64,000 bases of DNA from Nioella ostreopsis (GTDB taxonomy: Bacteria; Pseudomonadota; Alphaproteobacteria; Rhodobacterales; Rhodobacteraceae), in NCBI RefSeq assembly GCF_004000255.1, contig NZ_RCIQ01000014.1, positions 1 through 64,000 on the forward strand, in the 5' to 3' direction. Made by a program: the position numbers and the translations under genes. Shown piece after piece: positions 51,579-60,922 of this stretch (within the stretch, counting starts at the first letter, position 1; the number at the start of each line of letters is the position of its first letter). The notes beneath the pieces are model-generated. The model made no database searches, was not told the origin of the DNA, and worked only from the letters and a program-made list of their open reading frames with translations.

Positions 51579-52487
51579 ATGATCTTTACCCGCAACACGC
51601 CCGCAAGGGGCGCGCTTGCCCGACTGATCCTTTCCCTCGCTGCCTGTGCGGTCTGCGCCCTTGGGGCGACGGCTGCATCAGCGCAGCACCAATCAGTCAT
51701 CCAATTGGCCAGTTACTACCAGCAGCTGGAACATCAGCTCGTGTCGCAGGGGCGCTTGCGGCAGGAAAGACGGACCGCCGGCATTGATGCAGAGACCCTG
51801 GCGCGCAACTTCATGGCGATTGCGATGCGGTCGGAATATTCCCTTCGCGGTGGCGGCACGGCTCAGGGTGGGGGCGCATCGGCCCTGCGCCGGTGGGAAC
51901 AGCCCATTCGCCTGGGCGTGCATTTCGGCGCGTCCGTCAGCGGACCGCAACAGCAGCGTGACCTGTCCACGGTCCAAAGCGTGGCGCAACGGCTGCAACG
52001 GGCCAGCGGGCACCCGATCCGCGTGGTTGGGTCCAACCCCAATTTTCACGTGTTGATCCTCAATGACGAGGAACGCGCCAATGCCCGCTCGGTCCTGCAA
52101 CAGATCGCGCCGGGGCTCAGCCGCGCAGCGCAAGGGGCGATCCTGCGGATGCGGCCCAATACGTTCTGCATGGTCGTGGCCATCCCCGGCGCCAATCCTG
52201 CCGATGGCTATCAGCAGGCCATCGCGATCGTACGTGCCGAACACCCGCCTTTGATGCGCCGGTCCTGTATTGAAGAGGAGCTGGCGCAAGGTATGGGGCT
52301 TGCCAATGACAGCCCCGAGGCGTGGCCGTCCATCTTCAACGATGACGAGGAATTCGGCGTGCTGACCCACCATGACGAGCTGCTGCTTCGGATGCTCTAC
52401 CATGACAGCCTGCGCTGCGGCATGTCCGCAGGAGCCGTCGATGACTATGTCGAGGCTCTGGCGCGAACGGTGCTGTCCACCGGCTGA
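51579..52487 (+). CDS. DUF2927 family secreted protein
   Basis: Exported protein of 302 aa. ATG 51579 follows GGAG by 6 bases. Signal peptide about 1-36 (ARLILSLAACAVCALGATAA). The mature part has the DUF2927 core RSCIEEELAQGMGLANDSPE, then SIFNDDEEFGVLTHHDELLL, including EE and HHDE residues that suggest a metalloprotease-like site. The family is widespread in Rhodobacterales with unknown function. Frame opens further upstream but without a site. Confidence 0.85.
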   Translation: MIFTRNTPARGALARLILSLAACAVCALGATAASAQHQSVIQLASYYQQLEHQLVSQGRLRQERRTAGIDAETLARNFMAIAMRSEYSLRGGGTAQGGGASALRRWEQPIRLGVHFGASVSGPQQQRDLSTVQSVAQRLQRASGHPIRVVGSNPNFHVLILNDEERANARSVLQQIAPGLSRAAQGAILRMRPNTFCMVVAIPGANPADGYQQAIAIVRAEHPPLMRRSCIEEELAQGMGLANDSPEAWPSIFNDDEEFGVLTHHDELLLRMLYHDSLRCGMSAGAVDDYVEALARTVLSTG

Positions 52488-52512
52488 CGGCCTCCGCCTC
52501 CACGAACGTAAA

Positions 52513-52542
52513 CCGGCCCCGGCGCTTTCGCGTCGGGACCGG
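52513..52542. terminator. Hairpin between convergent genes
   Basis: A stem of about 12 bp (CCGG..CCCGG with 10 matches, loop CTTT) lies 25 bases after the DUF2927 stop. No T-run follows, so termination is plausible but not certain. Confidence 0.4.
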
Positions 52543-52623
52543 TCCACCGCACCGCATCCATGGGTGATCCGCTTGGGGAGGGGTCGGATCAGGCACAGGG
52601 GAAAATCAGGGATGGGGCGGTCA

Positions 52624-52646
52624 GGGCAGGCCGATCCGGCCCGCCC
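52624..52646. terminator. Hairpin after the small secreted-protein gene
   Basis: GGGC-x-GGCC and GGCC-x-GCCC pair around a 5-base loop, 6 bases beyond the minus-strand stop at 52652. Candidate terminator for that gene, GC-rich with no T-run. Confidence 0.4.
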
Positions 52647-52651
52647 AAGTC

Positions 52652-53023
52652 TTAGCTGTCGTCGGCGGCTGCGAGTTCCGCGAAGATGCGGGCGGCGGTT
52701 TCGTTCACGCCGAAGCTCTGGGTCGAGATCACTTCCGAACCGCTGTTACGCAGGTAGGATGCGATGGCGAAGTCGCCATCTTCCTCGGCCTGACGCAGGC
52801 GGGCATCATAGGCAACCGATCCGTCAACGGGGTTTGCACCCCCATTCAGAATGAAGGCTGCTGCGGCCCGGTCATCGCCTTCCAATGCGTCGCGCAGCTG
52901 GATCAGCTCAGCCAGGGAGTACTGACCTGCTTCCACGCCGACGGAAGCGGCAAGGGTATCATTCGCGAAGGCCGGAGCGGACAGGGCAGCAACGAGCGAT
53001 GCGGTGATTGCGAGGGTTTTCAT
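52652..53023 (-). CDS. Small periplasmic protein of unknown function
   Basis: Protein of 123 aa starting at ATG 53023 with AAAGGAAAGA upstream. Cleavable signal MKTLAITASLVAALSAPAFA followed by a helical, acidic mature domain (YSLAELIQLRDALEGDDRAA, EEDGDFAIASYLRNSGSEVI). No cysteine and no known motif. The frame extends upstream to 53197 without a ribosome site. Monocistronic, convergent with the DUF2927 gene. Confidence 0.72.
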   Translation of the reverse strand: MKTLAITASLVAALSAPAFANDTLAASVGVEAGQYSLAELIQLRDALEGDDRAAAAFILNGGANPVDGSVAYDARLRQAEEDGDFAIASYLRNSGSEVISTQSFGVNETAARIFAELAAADDS

Positions 53024-53378
53024 GGGTCTTTCCTTTCGAGTGTCGTATGTCTGTTTGCGGTGTTCTGGCGGCGGTGCGACCCGCCTTGTGAGACAGCAGA
53101 TAGGCCCGGTTTCAGCCGACCAAAACGGCGAAACCGGCAGAGAGTTCTGCGCATCTACGCACACAACTTTTCGCGACGGAAAGTTTTTGCTCATCACGAG
53201 AGAGTGATCATCCCACCTCTTGTGACAGGAAAAATGGTTTCAATTGGAACCGACCACACGCTGCCCCTCGCATTTCAGCCCGATATGCGCTTTAATCCGC
53301 GACAACGCGAATGACCGGTCCCGCCAGATGGCCCGGCATGAGGATACGAGTAACGGGCACGCGCCCAGGGGGCAGTTC
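53024..53378. other. Divergent upstream region of the glycosyltransferase gene
   Basis: The 355 bases between the minus-strand small secreted protein and the glycosyltransferase hold no gene. A near-palindrome GGTTTCAATTGGAACC (53236-53251, 14 of 16 matches) is a possible operator. The stretch around 53160-53260 is AT-richer than the surroundings, consistent with promoters for both directions. Confidence 0.4.
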
Positions 53379-55793
53379 ATGCCGAAGCACAGGTATACGA
53401 TCCTGTCGATGATGAAGGATGAGGGCCACTGCCTTCTGGAATGGGTGGCCTATCACCACCTGATCGGCTTCGACAACATCTGCGTCTACACCAACAACTG
53501 TCAGGACGGCACCGACGACATGCTGATCCGGTTGCAGGAGATGGGCTATTGCCAGCATTTCCGCAACGAGGTGCCCAAGGGCAAGAAACCCCAGCCCCAC
53601 GCCCTTTGGCTGGCGGGCAAGAACCCGGAGATTTGCGAGTCCGACTGGGTTCTGACGATGGATGCCGATGAATTCGTCAACATCAAACTGGGTGACGGCA
53701 CCGTTCAGGAACTGGTCGATGCCATGCCCGATGGCACGGAAGGCATCATGATCACCTGGCGCTTTTATGGGTCCAACAATGTGCTCGACTGGCGGCCCGG
53801 CCTGGTGACCGAAAGTTACACCCACGGCGCGCCGGACAGGTTCCGCAAGGGCTGGGGCGTCAAATCCATGGTGCGGCCCTTCCCCGACATGAAATTCGGC
53901 ATCCATCGCCCCTCGATCAAGCACAAGGCCTCCAAGGAAGGGCAGATCGAGAAGCTTCTGGCGCTGAAATGGATGAATGGCGGCGGCAAGCCGATGACCG
54001 AAAGCTTCAAGAAAAGCGGCTGGCGGTCGACTGGCCCGACGCTGTCCTATGATTTCGTCGAGATGAACCACTACGCGGTCAAAAGCTACGAGGCCTATCT
54101 GCTGCGGCGCCTGCGCGGCAATGTGAACAACAAGGAGGACAAGTATAACGCCTCCTATTTCTCGATCTTCGACCGCAACGAACAGGAACCCAATGTCAGC
54201 GCCGCGCGCCATGCGCCCAAGGTCAAGGCGCTGATGGCGGAAATGCTGGAGGACGCCAAACTGGCCGAGTTGCAGGACAAGGCGCTCGCCTATCACGCCG
54301 CCCGCGTCGATCAGCTGCGCCATACCGGCGAGTATGACGAATGGGTCGAAAGCCTGCGAGAGGCGGGCGCGGTGCGGATTGATCAGCTGGACGAGGTGTT
54401 GTTCACTCAGCATCTGCCGAAAGACACCCAGGAACTGGTGCGCAAGATGCAGGCCGATGGCGTGCCAAACAAGACCATTGCCAAGATGATCGCGCGCTCG
54501 ACCGGCATCCGAAATGCCGAAAAGCGGCAGGATGCAACGGATGCGGAGGAGCTGGCGAAGATGACTGGCGTAGATCTGGAAACCGGCGAACGACAGGACA
54601 AGACGCCCGAGCCGGAGCCGCCCGCCGCCAATCTGGCGCCCGAGACCCGCGCCCGGCTGATCGCGCTGATCCAGAAGGCCCGCAAGACCGGAGAGGTGAT
54701 CGACGAAACCGGGACAGCCGTTTCTGACTCGGATCCGGCCAGCACGCCTGAAGACACGCCCGCCGCCCCGGCCCTGCGCCCCAAGCTGTCGCAGCCTTTC
54801 CCCGGCGACGGGCGCAAGGTGGTGCTTTCCACCATGAAGAACGAAGGCCCCTATCTGCTGGAATGGATCGCCCATTACCGCAACCTGGGCTTTGACGATT
54901 TCGTGCTGTTTTCCAACGACTGCACCGATGGCACCAACCTGCTGCTGAACCGGCTCGATGCAATGGGGATCGTCCATCATTTCGACAACCCGCTCGGGCC
55001 GCGCATGGACCCGCAGCGCCGCGCCTATTCCCGCGCCAACCAGATGGATGCAGTGCGCGACGCCTCCTGGGTGCTGATCGCCGATGCGGATGAGTTCCTC
55101 AATGTCCATGTGGGCGACGGCACCGTTGACGCCCTGATCGACGCCTGCCCCGACACCACCGAGGCCATTTCGATCAACTGGCGGCTCTTCGGATCGGGCG
55201 GGCAACGGCACATGCTGCCCGAGCCGGTGACGCAGCGCTTCACCCGCGCCTGTCGCGTCGAAGACCCTGAAAGCGGGCTGGTCTGGGGATTCAAGACCCT
55301 CTTCCGCCCGGCCAGTTTCGACTATTTCGGCGTTCACCGTCCGCGCTTTGAAAAGAAGGTCGAGATCCACCCCGACCAGGTGACTTGGGTCAATGCCCGC
55401 GGTGAACCCATGGGCGAGAAATACCTGCGCGGTGGCTGGCGGTCCAACAAGGATATCGTGGCCTACGATTTCGCCCAGATGAACCATTACGCGATCAAGA
55501 GCCGCGAGGAGTTTCTGCTCAAGCGCCTGCGCGGCACCGCAAACTCCAAGGACAAAGGCCGCATCGACCTGGGCTACTGGGACAAGTTCGATCTCAATTC
55601 CTGCGAAGATGCGTCGATCCGGTCAGGCGACCTGCAGGGGCGGATGGACGAGATGTTGCAGGATGGCGATCTGGCCGCATTGCACCGCGCCACGCTGGAC
55701 AGCGCCTTGCGCACTATCGAAATGCAACTGGAAGACCCGGAACTGCGCGACTTCGTGGAAGGCGACAGCCCGGCAGACGTGGCCGCTCAGTAA
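53379..55793 (+). CDS. Protein with two tandem glycosyltransferase-2-type domains
   Basis: Protein of about 804 aa starting at ATG 53379 (AGGGGG about 8 bases upstream). Two homologous units of about 300 residues: unit 1 from YTILSMMKDEGHCLLEWVAY with DWVLTMDADEFVN; unit 2 from VVLSTMKNEGPYLLEWIAHY with SWVLIADADEFLN. Both keep the DxDE metal/nucleotide motif and the late MNHYA(V/I)KS. A charged, Pro/Glu-rich linker (about 410-520) joins them. This is the Glyco_tranf_2_4/GT92-like family, whose donors and acceptors are unknown; probably polysaccharide or surface glycan work. Confidence 0.85.
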   Translation: MPKHRYTILSMMKDEGHCLLEWVAYHHLIGFDNICVYTNNCQDGTDDMLIRLQEMGYCQHFRNEVPKGKKPQPHALWLAGKNPEICESDWVLTMDADEFVNIKLGDGTVQELVDAMPDGTEGIMITWRFYGSNNVLDWRPGLVTESYTHGAPDRFRKGWGVKSMVRPFPDMKFGIHRPSIKHKASKEGQIEKLLALKWMNGGGKPMTESFKKSGWRSTGPTLSYDFVEMNHYAVKSYEAYLLRRLRGNVNNKEDKYNASYFSIFDRNEQEPNVSAARHAPKVKALMAEMLEDAKLAELQDKALAYHAARVDQLRHTGEYDEWVESLREAGAVRIDQLDEVLFTQHLPKDTQELVRKMQADGVPNKTIAKMIARSTGIRNAEKRQDATDAEELAKMTGVDLETGERQDKTPEPEPPAANLAPETRARLIALIQKARKTGEVIDETGTAVSDSDPASTPEDTPAAPALRPKLSQPFPGDGRKVVLSTMKNEGPYLLEWIAHYRNLGFDDFVLFSNDCTDGTNLLLNRLDAMGIVHHFDNPLGPRMDPQRRAYSRANQMDAVRDASWVLIADADEFLNVHVGDGTVDALIDACPDTTEAISINWRLFGSGGQRHMLPEPVTQRFTRACRVEDPESGLVWGFKTLFRPASFDYFGVHRPRFEKKVEIHPDQVTWVNARGEPMGEKYLRGGWRSNKDIVAYDFAQMNHYAIKSREEFLLKRLRGTANSKDKGRIDLGYWDKFDLNSCEDASIRSGDLQGRMDEMLQDGDLAALHRATLDSALRTIEMQLEDPELRDFVEGDSPADVAAQ

Positions 55794-56443
55794 GGGTGCT
55801 CGCGCCCGTCCCATGTCAGAAAACAACCGGTCGAGGCCAGAGACAAGCCGTCGAAGCGCGCCAGCAGCCCGGCTGCGGACTCCGCCACGGTGATATCAGC
55901 CGCCGTGCCGCCCATGTCCGTCTGCACCCATCCGGGATGATAGATGCCCACGGCAATCCCCTCGGGCAGCAGTTCCGCCGCAAGGTTGCGGCCCAGATTC
56001 AGCGCCGCTGCCTTGGACGCCCTGTAGATGAACGATCCGCCCGGCGCCTTGGTATCGCTGCCCATCTGTGACCCGATGATGGCGATCTTCGCGCCTGACG
56101 CGGCGCGCAGTTGCGGCAGCAACGCCTGAACCGTCAGGAACACGCCGGTCACGTTGACGGCAAAGGTCTCGGCCCAAAGCTCTGGCGGAAAGCCGTCATC
56201 AAGCTGGTGCAGCTTGTCCAGATACACGCCCGCGTTGCACACCAGCAGATCGACCGGGGCAGGATGCGCGTCTGACAATGCGGCGACCGAGCCCGGATCG
56301 GTCACATCCAGTGCATGCCACGCCCCGACGCCATGGGTCTGACCATCGCGGCAGGTGCCCATAACCGTATCGCCACGCGCCGACAGTGCCCTGACCAGTT
56401 CCAATCCGATGCCACGGGACGCCCCGGTCACGACTGCGCGCAT
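55787..56443 (-). CDS. Short-chain dehydrogenase/reductase
   Basis: SDR protein of 218 aa starting at ATG 56443. NAD(P) loop AVVTGASRGIGLELV, NAG motif VCNAGVYL, and the catalytic Ser-Tyr-Lys fits IIGSQMGSDT and FIYRASKAAALNLG. Substrate unknown. The start lies inside the end of the DUF1178 gene, so the two are coupled; the stop overlaps the convergent glycosyltransferase gene end by 7 bases. Confidence 0.9.
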   Translation of the reverse strand: MRAVVTGASRGIGLELVRALSARGDTVMGTCRDGQTHGVGAWHALDVTDPGSVAALSDAHPAPVDLLVCNAGVYLDKLHQLDDGFPPELWAETFAVNVTGVFLTVQALLPQLRAASGAKIAIIGSQMGSDTKAPGGSFIYRASKAAALNLGRNLAAELLPEGIAVGIYHPGWVQTDMGGTAADITVAESAAGLLARFDGLSLASTGCFLTWDGREHPY

Positions 56444-56444
56444 G

Positions 56445-56879
56445 TCAGGTGCTCCGGCTCTTGGGGATGATCGGCAAGGGCGCGACGGGAATGCCATCCT
56501 CGATCAGCGCCTTGGCCTCTTCCGGCTTGGCCTCGCCATGGATCAAGCGGTCGGGCGCCTCGCCCAGATGGATCTTGCGCGCCTCGCTGGCGAAATTGCC
56601 GCCAACATAGGTGGAGTTCTCCTCCACATGTTTGCGCAATGCCTTGAGAGCCTCTTCCATCGGGTTGTCCGGCTGAGACAGCTTGACCGGCGGCGTGCCC
56701 TCGCGCTGCGGGGCGGATTTCGCCACGCCCGGCGCCATCATGGCCTTTTGAACACCGCCACCGCCACAGACCGAACAAGACAGCATCCCGCGCCCTTCGA
56801 GCGCCTCGAAGGCTTCGGCGGATTTGAACCAGCTGTCAAAGCTGTGGCCATCGGCGCATTTGAGCGTGTATCGGATCAT
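56445..56879 (-). CDS. DUF1178 family protein
   Basis: Protein of 144 aa with a zinc-ribbon-like N-terminus: MIRYTLKCADGHSFDSWFKS and, about 30 residues on, LSCSVCGGGGVQKAMMAP. The C-terminal GNFASEARKIHLGEAPDRLI and GIPVAPLPIIPKSR are typical of DUF1178, a conserved alphaproteobacterial family of unknown function. Coupled to the SDR gene. Confidence 0.9.
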   Translation of the reverse strand: MIRYTLKCADGHSFDSWFKSAEAFEALEGRGMLSCSVCGGGGVQKAMMAPGVAKSAPQREGTPPVKLSQPDNPMEEALKALRKHVEENSTYVGGNFASEARKIHLGEAPDRLIHGEAKPEEAKALIEDGIPVAPLPIIPKSRST

Positions 56880-56938
56880 GATTGAAGAACAGTAATCTTC
56901 GCGGGTGCAGAATCAAGCCCCGCTGCATCACACGGGCG

Positions 56939-57412
56939 TCACAAGTACTTTCCCGGGGTGAAATTGCGAATGATTTTCTTCAGTTCCGGTTCATCGACGC
57001 GGGCCGCGGCCTTGCGCTGCGAGAACCATTTCAGCTTTCGGGTGCCCTCCTCGGGGAATTCACGCTCCAGCTTGCGTACTTCCAACGGAAACACCGCAAC
57101 GATGCAGGGGGTGCGGCCATCGTCTGGCAGCGTCTTGGTATAGGAATAGAAGCCCGCGCAGGTTTCGCTGATCACCCCGCGCAACCCACCTTCCTCCCAC
57201 GCTTCCTGCGCGGCTGCCTCGGCCGGGGTCTTGCCATCCATCGGCCAGCCCTTCGGAATGATCCAACGCCCGGTATCGCGGCTGGTCATCAGAAGCACCT
57301 CGACCTCGGACTTGCGGCGGCGAAACGGCAGCGCGGCGAACTGCATTCGCGGTTCGCGCTTCCCCGCGCCGTCCAGGCGCATGGGCGCTTGATATGTCCG
57401 AAAGCTTCCCAT
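56939..57412 (-). CDS. NUDIX hydrolase
   Basis: Protein of 157 aa. The Nudix box is GKTPAEAAAQEAWEEGGLRG, preceded by RWIIPKGWPMDG, the pattern of diphosphoinositol-polyphosphate or nucleoside-diphosphate hydrolases of the MutT superfamily. ATG 57412 is used; AGAGG lies somewhat far upstream, and an in-frame ATG at about 57382 is an alternative. Divergent from the AcuC-like gene. Confidence 0.87.
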   Translation of the reverse strand: MGSFRTYQAPMRLDGAGKREPRMQFAALPFRRRKSEVEVLLMTSRDTGRWIIPKGWPMDGKTPAEAAAQEAWEEGGLRGVISETCAGFYSYTKTLPDDGRTPCIVAVFPLEVRKLEREFPEEGTRKLKWFSQRKAAARVDEPELKKIIRNFTPGKYL

Positions 57413-57499
57413 CTGCGATTGGGTGCCTCTTGTTGTGACGATCCTGCTCACCTGCCAATTTAAGCGGAAATTCCAGGATCGCAAACAGAAGGGGTTGAA

Positions 57500-58711
57500 A
57501 TGCGGCCTTTGGGCGCGAAGTCTTTCCGGACAATGGCCAGAAAATCACGCATGACCGATACCGATCCCCCACAAGGTCCGTCCGGCGGGGAAAGCTGGCC
57601 GCTGTTCTTCGGCTCCGAGATCTACCGGCATTCCTCCTATGGTGCGCATCATCCCCTGCGGGTGCCGCGCGTATCGACCGTCATGGACCTGTCGCGCGCC
57701 ATGGGCTGGCTGCCGCCCGACCGGTACCGCAACAGCCCCCGCGCCAAGCCTGCCGCGCTGACGATCTGGCACACACCCGACTATCTCTCTGCCCTGCAAG
57801 AGGCCGAGGCACGGCAAGAGGTCAGCCCAGAGACCCGCGAGCGCCATGGGATCGGCACGGTGTCGAACCCGATCTATGGCGAGATGTTCCGCCGCCCCGC
57901 CACCGCTGCCGGGGCATCCCTGCTGGCAGGCGAGCTGCTGGCCGGTGGCGGTGTCATCTACCATCCCGGCGGCGGCACCCACCACGCCCTGCCCGACCGG
58001 GCAAACGGGTTCTGCTATCTCAACGACCCGGTTCTTGCGATGCTGTCCCTGCGACGCGCCGGCGCGCAACGCATCGCCTATGTCGATATCGACGCCCATC
58101 ATTGCGACGGGGTCGAACATGGCTTTGCGGGCGATCCCGACACGCTGCTGATCTCGGTGCACGAGGACCGCCGCTGGCCCTTCACCGGTGCACTCTCTGA
58201 CGACGGCGGTGGCAACTGCTTCAACCTGCCGGTGCCGCGCGGGTTGAATGACAGCGAAATGGCGCTGATCCGCGACAGCCTGATCCTGCCCGCGCTGCAC
58301 GCCTTCCGCCCTGACGCCATCGTCCTGCAATGCGGCGCGGACGCGGTCGAGGAAGATCCGTTGTCGCGCCTGACTCTTTCGAACAACGCCCATTGGGCCG
58401 TGGTCCGGGCAATCATGGACCTGAACGCCCCGCGCTTGCTGGTTCTGGGCGGGGGTGGCTACAACCCGTGGTCCGTCGGCAGGCTCTGGACCGGGGTCTG
58501 GGCCACCCTGAACGGCCTTGAGATCCCCGACCGCCTGCCGCCAGAGGCCGAGACGGTTCTGCGCGCGCTGCAATGGGACAAGGCCCGGCGCGGGAAGAAC
58601 CCGCCGGAGCACTGGTTCACCACCCTGCGCGACGCCCCTCGTGACGGGCCGATCCAAGACCAGCTCCGCCACGATCTGGGGCACCTGACCGCGCGGCTCA
58701 GTCGATGGTGA
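57500..58711 (+). CDS. Histone deacetylase/AcuC-like family protein
   Basis: Zinc-dependent deacetylase-family protein of up to 403 aa. Active-site segments are GAHHPLRVPRVS, YHPGGGTHHALPDRANGFCY, the metal site DIDAHHCDGVEHGF and VLGGGGYNPWSVGRLW. It may deacetylate acetyl-lysine or polyamines; the AcuC and acetylpolyamine amidohydrolase groups cannot be separated here. ATG 57500 has AAGGGG 6 bases upstream; the first 17-20 residues are not family-like, so ATG 57551 remains possible. Confidence 0.88.
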   Translation: MRPLGAKSFRTMARKSRMTDTDPPQGPSGGESWPLFFGSEIYRHSSYGAHHPLRVPRVSTVMDLSRAMGWLPPDRYRNSPRAKPAALTIWHTPDYLSALQEAEARQEVSPETRERHGIGTVSNPIYGEMFRRPATAAGASLLAGELLAGGGVIYHPGGGTHHALPDRANGFCYLNDPVLAMLSLRRAGAQRIAYVDIDAHHCDGVEHGFAGDPDTLLISVHEDRRWPFTGALSDDGGGNCFNLPVPRGLNDSEMALIRDSLILPALHAFRPDAIVLQCGADAVEEDPLSRLTLSNNAHWAVVRAIMDLNAPRLLVLGGGGYNPWSVGRLWTGVWATLNGLEIPDRLPPEAETVLRALQWDKARRGKNPPEHWFTTLRDAPRDGPIQDQLRHDLGHLTARLSRW

Positions 58712-59045
58712 ACGCCACGATCACGTTTTCCCGGTCCGGGTACGCAGATCCCTTGCTGATGTAGACTTCCAGCCAGTCGGAATGCAGCAGGAAGGACGTG
58801 TCGATCTGATCGGGGCCGGTTTCGGGCGTGTCAAAGGTGGTGTCCGTGCCGCCGATGATGCGCACATGCGCGACCTGACCGGGCCGCACGCGGAGGAAGA
58901 AACACTCGGTCAGAGCGTGATAGGACGTCGCCTGAACCTGCGTGGAATTCGTGCCGGGGGCGAATTCTATCACCCTGCATTCGGCATGGGCGGCGGCAGT
59001 GGAAAGGGTCAAGGCGGTCAGGGCAGCGGCAAGAAGGCGGGTCAT
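58698..59045 (-). CDS. Small periplasmic protein of unknown function
   Basis: Protein of 115 aa starting at ATG 59045 with GGAG 13 bases upstream. Signal peptide MTRLLAAALTALTLSTAAAH and a mature beta-rich part (TSYHALTECFFLRVRPGQVA, TSFLLHSDWLEVYISKGS) with two cysteines. No known motif. Its end overlaps the end of the convergent AcuC-like gene by 14 bases. Confidence 0.68.
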   Translation of the reverse strand: MTRLLAAALTALTLSTAAAHAECRVIEFAPGTNSTQVQATSYHALTECFFLRVRPGQVAHVRIIGGTDTTFDTPETGPDQIDTSFLLHSDWLEVYISKGSAYPDRENVIVAFTID

Positions 59046-59111
59046 GATAAGGGGCTCCGGGGTCAATCATTGTGTCTGCTCCGACCCTAGCCCGACCTGA
59101 AAGCAGAAGGC

Positions 59112-59174
59112 ATGGGGGAAATCCCCCATCCTTGGCCCCCGGAAAGAACGCCCCCAAGGATCACCGCCTTGGGG
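59112..59174 (-). terminator. Two stacked hairpins after the sugar-acid operon
   Basis: Downstream of the dehydratase stop (59201), CCCCAAGG/CCTTGGGG forms an 8-bp stem with a 7-base loop (59152-59174), and 23 bases further a second perfect 8-bp stem ATGGGGGA/TCCCCCAT lies at 59112-59129. On the minus strand a moderately T-rich stretch follows the first stem. Probable terminator of the operon. Confidence 0.6.
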
Positions 59175-59200
59175 TACGTTTCGCAATGAGCTTCAGGCGC

Positions 59201-60922
59201 TCAGCCGCCTGTCTCGTCCAGCGGTTGCAGGAAGTCGAAATCGCACCCCGCATCGGCCTGAAGCACGGTTTCCGCATAGAGCCTGTCATAGCCGCGCCGC
59301 GCCTCTGGCGGGACGTTCACCGGCTGCCATTCAGCGCGACGGCGGGCAAGCTCGTCTTCGTCGACCAGCAATTCGATGGATTTGTTGGCCACCGACAGCC
59401 GGATCCGGTCGCCGTTCCTGACCAGCGCCAGCGGCCCACCCACCGACGCCTCGGGCGCCACATGCAGCACGATGGTGCCAAACGCCGTGCCCGACATGCG
59501 CGCGTCCGAGATGCGGACCATGTCCTTGACGCCCGTTGAACTGAGCTTCTTCGGGATCGGCAGATAGCCCGCCTCGGGCATGCCGGAGGCGCTTTTGGGA
59601 CCCGCGTTCTGCAACACCATGAAATCATCCTTGGTGATGTCGAGATCAGGGTCATCCACGCGGTTCGCCAGATCCTCCAGCGAGGTGAAGACCACCGCGC
59701 GGCCTTCCTTCTCGAACAGCGTCGGATCGGCGGCGGAGCGTTTCAGGATTGCGCCACGCGGGGCAAGATTGCCAAACAGCGCGACCAGCCCGCCCTGCGG
59801 TTCCAGCGGGGCCTCGGCCTTCGAGATGATCCGGTGATCGACATAGCCGGGGTCCTGTTCCAGCCGGTCCCCAAGCGTCGTTCCCGCGACCGTCAGCGTG
59901 TCGAGATGCAGCAGCGGCTTGAGTTCCCGCAGAACCGCGCCCGCCCCACCTGCGAAGAAGAAATCCTCCATGTAATGCTGGCCCACAGGTTTCAGGTTAA
60001 CAAGAACCGGGGTCGTGTCGGACAGCTCATTGAGCCGTTCAAGCGAGATCTTGATGCCAAGCCGCCCGGCAACCGCCGTCAGGTGGATGATCGCGTTGGT
60101 GGACCCGCCAATGGCCAACAGCATCCGAAGCGCGTTTTCGACGGATTTTTTGGTGATCACCTGGCTCGGACGGATCGGGCTATGGATCATCCGCGCCGCC
60201 GCAAGGCCAGAGGCTTCACCCGCGCGCAGCCGGTCGGCATGAACCGCAGGGATCGCCGCCGTGCCGGGCAACGACATGCCAAGCGTTTCCGAGATGCAGG
60301 CCATGGTCGACGCCGTGCCCATCACCGCGCAAGTGCCTGCCGTTGTGGCCAGCCGCCCCTCGATATCGCCGATCTGGGTCTTGTCGATCTCGCCCGCGCG
60401 GAATTTACCCCAGAAACGGCGGCAATCGGTGCAGGCGCCAAGCCGCTCCTCCTGATAACGCGAGGTCATCATCGGCCCCGCCACCAGTTGCACGGCAGGC
60501 AGATCGGCAGAGGCCGCGCCCATCAGCTGCGCGGGCACCGTCTTGTCGCAGCCACCGACCAGCACCACCGCATCCATCGGTTGGGCGCGGACCATCTCTT
60601 CCGTGTCCATCGACATAAGGTTGCGGAATTTCAGGCTGGTGGGGTTCAGGAACACCTCGCCCAGAGAGATCGTCGGAAATTCAATGGGCAGCCCGCCGCC
60701 AAGCAGAACACCGCGCTTCACCGCGTCGATCAGTTCGGGAAAGTGGCGGTGGCAGTTGTTGAAGCCGGAAAAGCTGTTGGCGATGCCGACGATGGGCTTC
60801 TTCAGCACTTCCTTGGAATAGCCCATGGAGGACGCAAAGGAATTGCGCAGGTAGACCGAAAAATCCCGGTCGCCGTAATTCGTCAGCCCGCGGGCCAGGC
60901 CCTGATCCTTGTCGTCGCTCAT
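59201..60922 (-). CDS. IlvD/Edd family sugar-acid dehydratase
   Basis: Dehydratase of 573 aa. Iron-sulfur and substrate motifs are NCHRHFPELIDAVKRG, VVLVGGCDKTVPAQLMGAAS and TAGTCAVMGTASTMACISET; the C-terminal RISDARMSGTAFGT is the conserved IlvD/Edd segment. Length and the ACTDCRRFW insert resemble pentonate (arabonate/xylonate) dehydratases more than dihydroxyacid dehydratase of valine synthesis. It likely forms a 2-keto-3-deoxy acid from an aldonate. ATGA overlap with the aldehyde dehydrogenase gene supports a degradative operon. Confidence 0.88.
   Translation of the reverse strand: MSDDKDQGLARGLTNYGDRDFSVYLRNSFASSMGYSKEVLKKPIVGIANSFSGFNNCHRHFPELIDAVKRGVLLGGGLPIEFPTISLGEVFLNPTSLKFRNLMSMDTEEMVRAQPMDAVVLVGGCDKTVPAQLMGAASADLPAVQLVAGPMMTSRYQEERLGACTDCRRFWGKFRAGEIDKTQIGDIEGRLATTAGTCAVMGTASTMACISETLGMSLPGTAAIPAVHADRLRAGEASGLAAARMIHSPIRPSQVITKKSVENALRMLLAIGGSTNAIIHLTAVAGRLGIKISLERLNELSDTTPVLVNLKPVGQHYMEDFFFAGGAGAVLRELKPLLHLDTLTVAGTTLGDRLEQDPGYVDHRIISKAEAPLEPQGGLVALFGNLAPRGAILKRSAADPTLFEKEGRAVVFTSLEDLANRVDDPDLDITKDDFMVLQNAGPKSASGMPEAGYLPIPKKLSSTGVKDMVRISDARMSGTAFGTIVLHVAPEASVGGPLALVRNGDRIRLSVANKSIELLVDEDELARRRAEWQPVNVPPEARRGYDRLYAETVLQADAGCDFDFLQPLDETGG

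Noticed and set aside
53292-55487. 731-codon minus-strand open frame.
   Set aside because: Antisense to the tandem glycosyltransferase; no recognisable motif.
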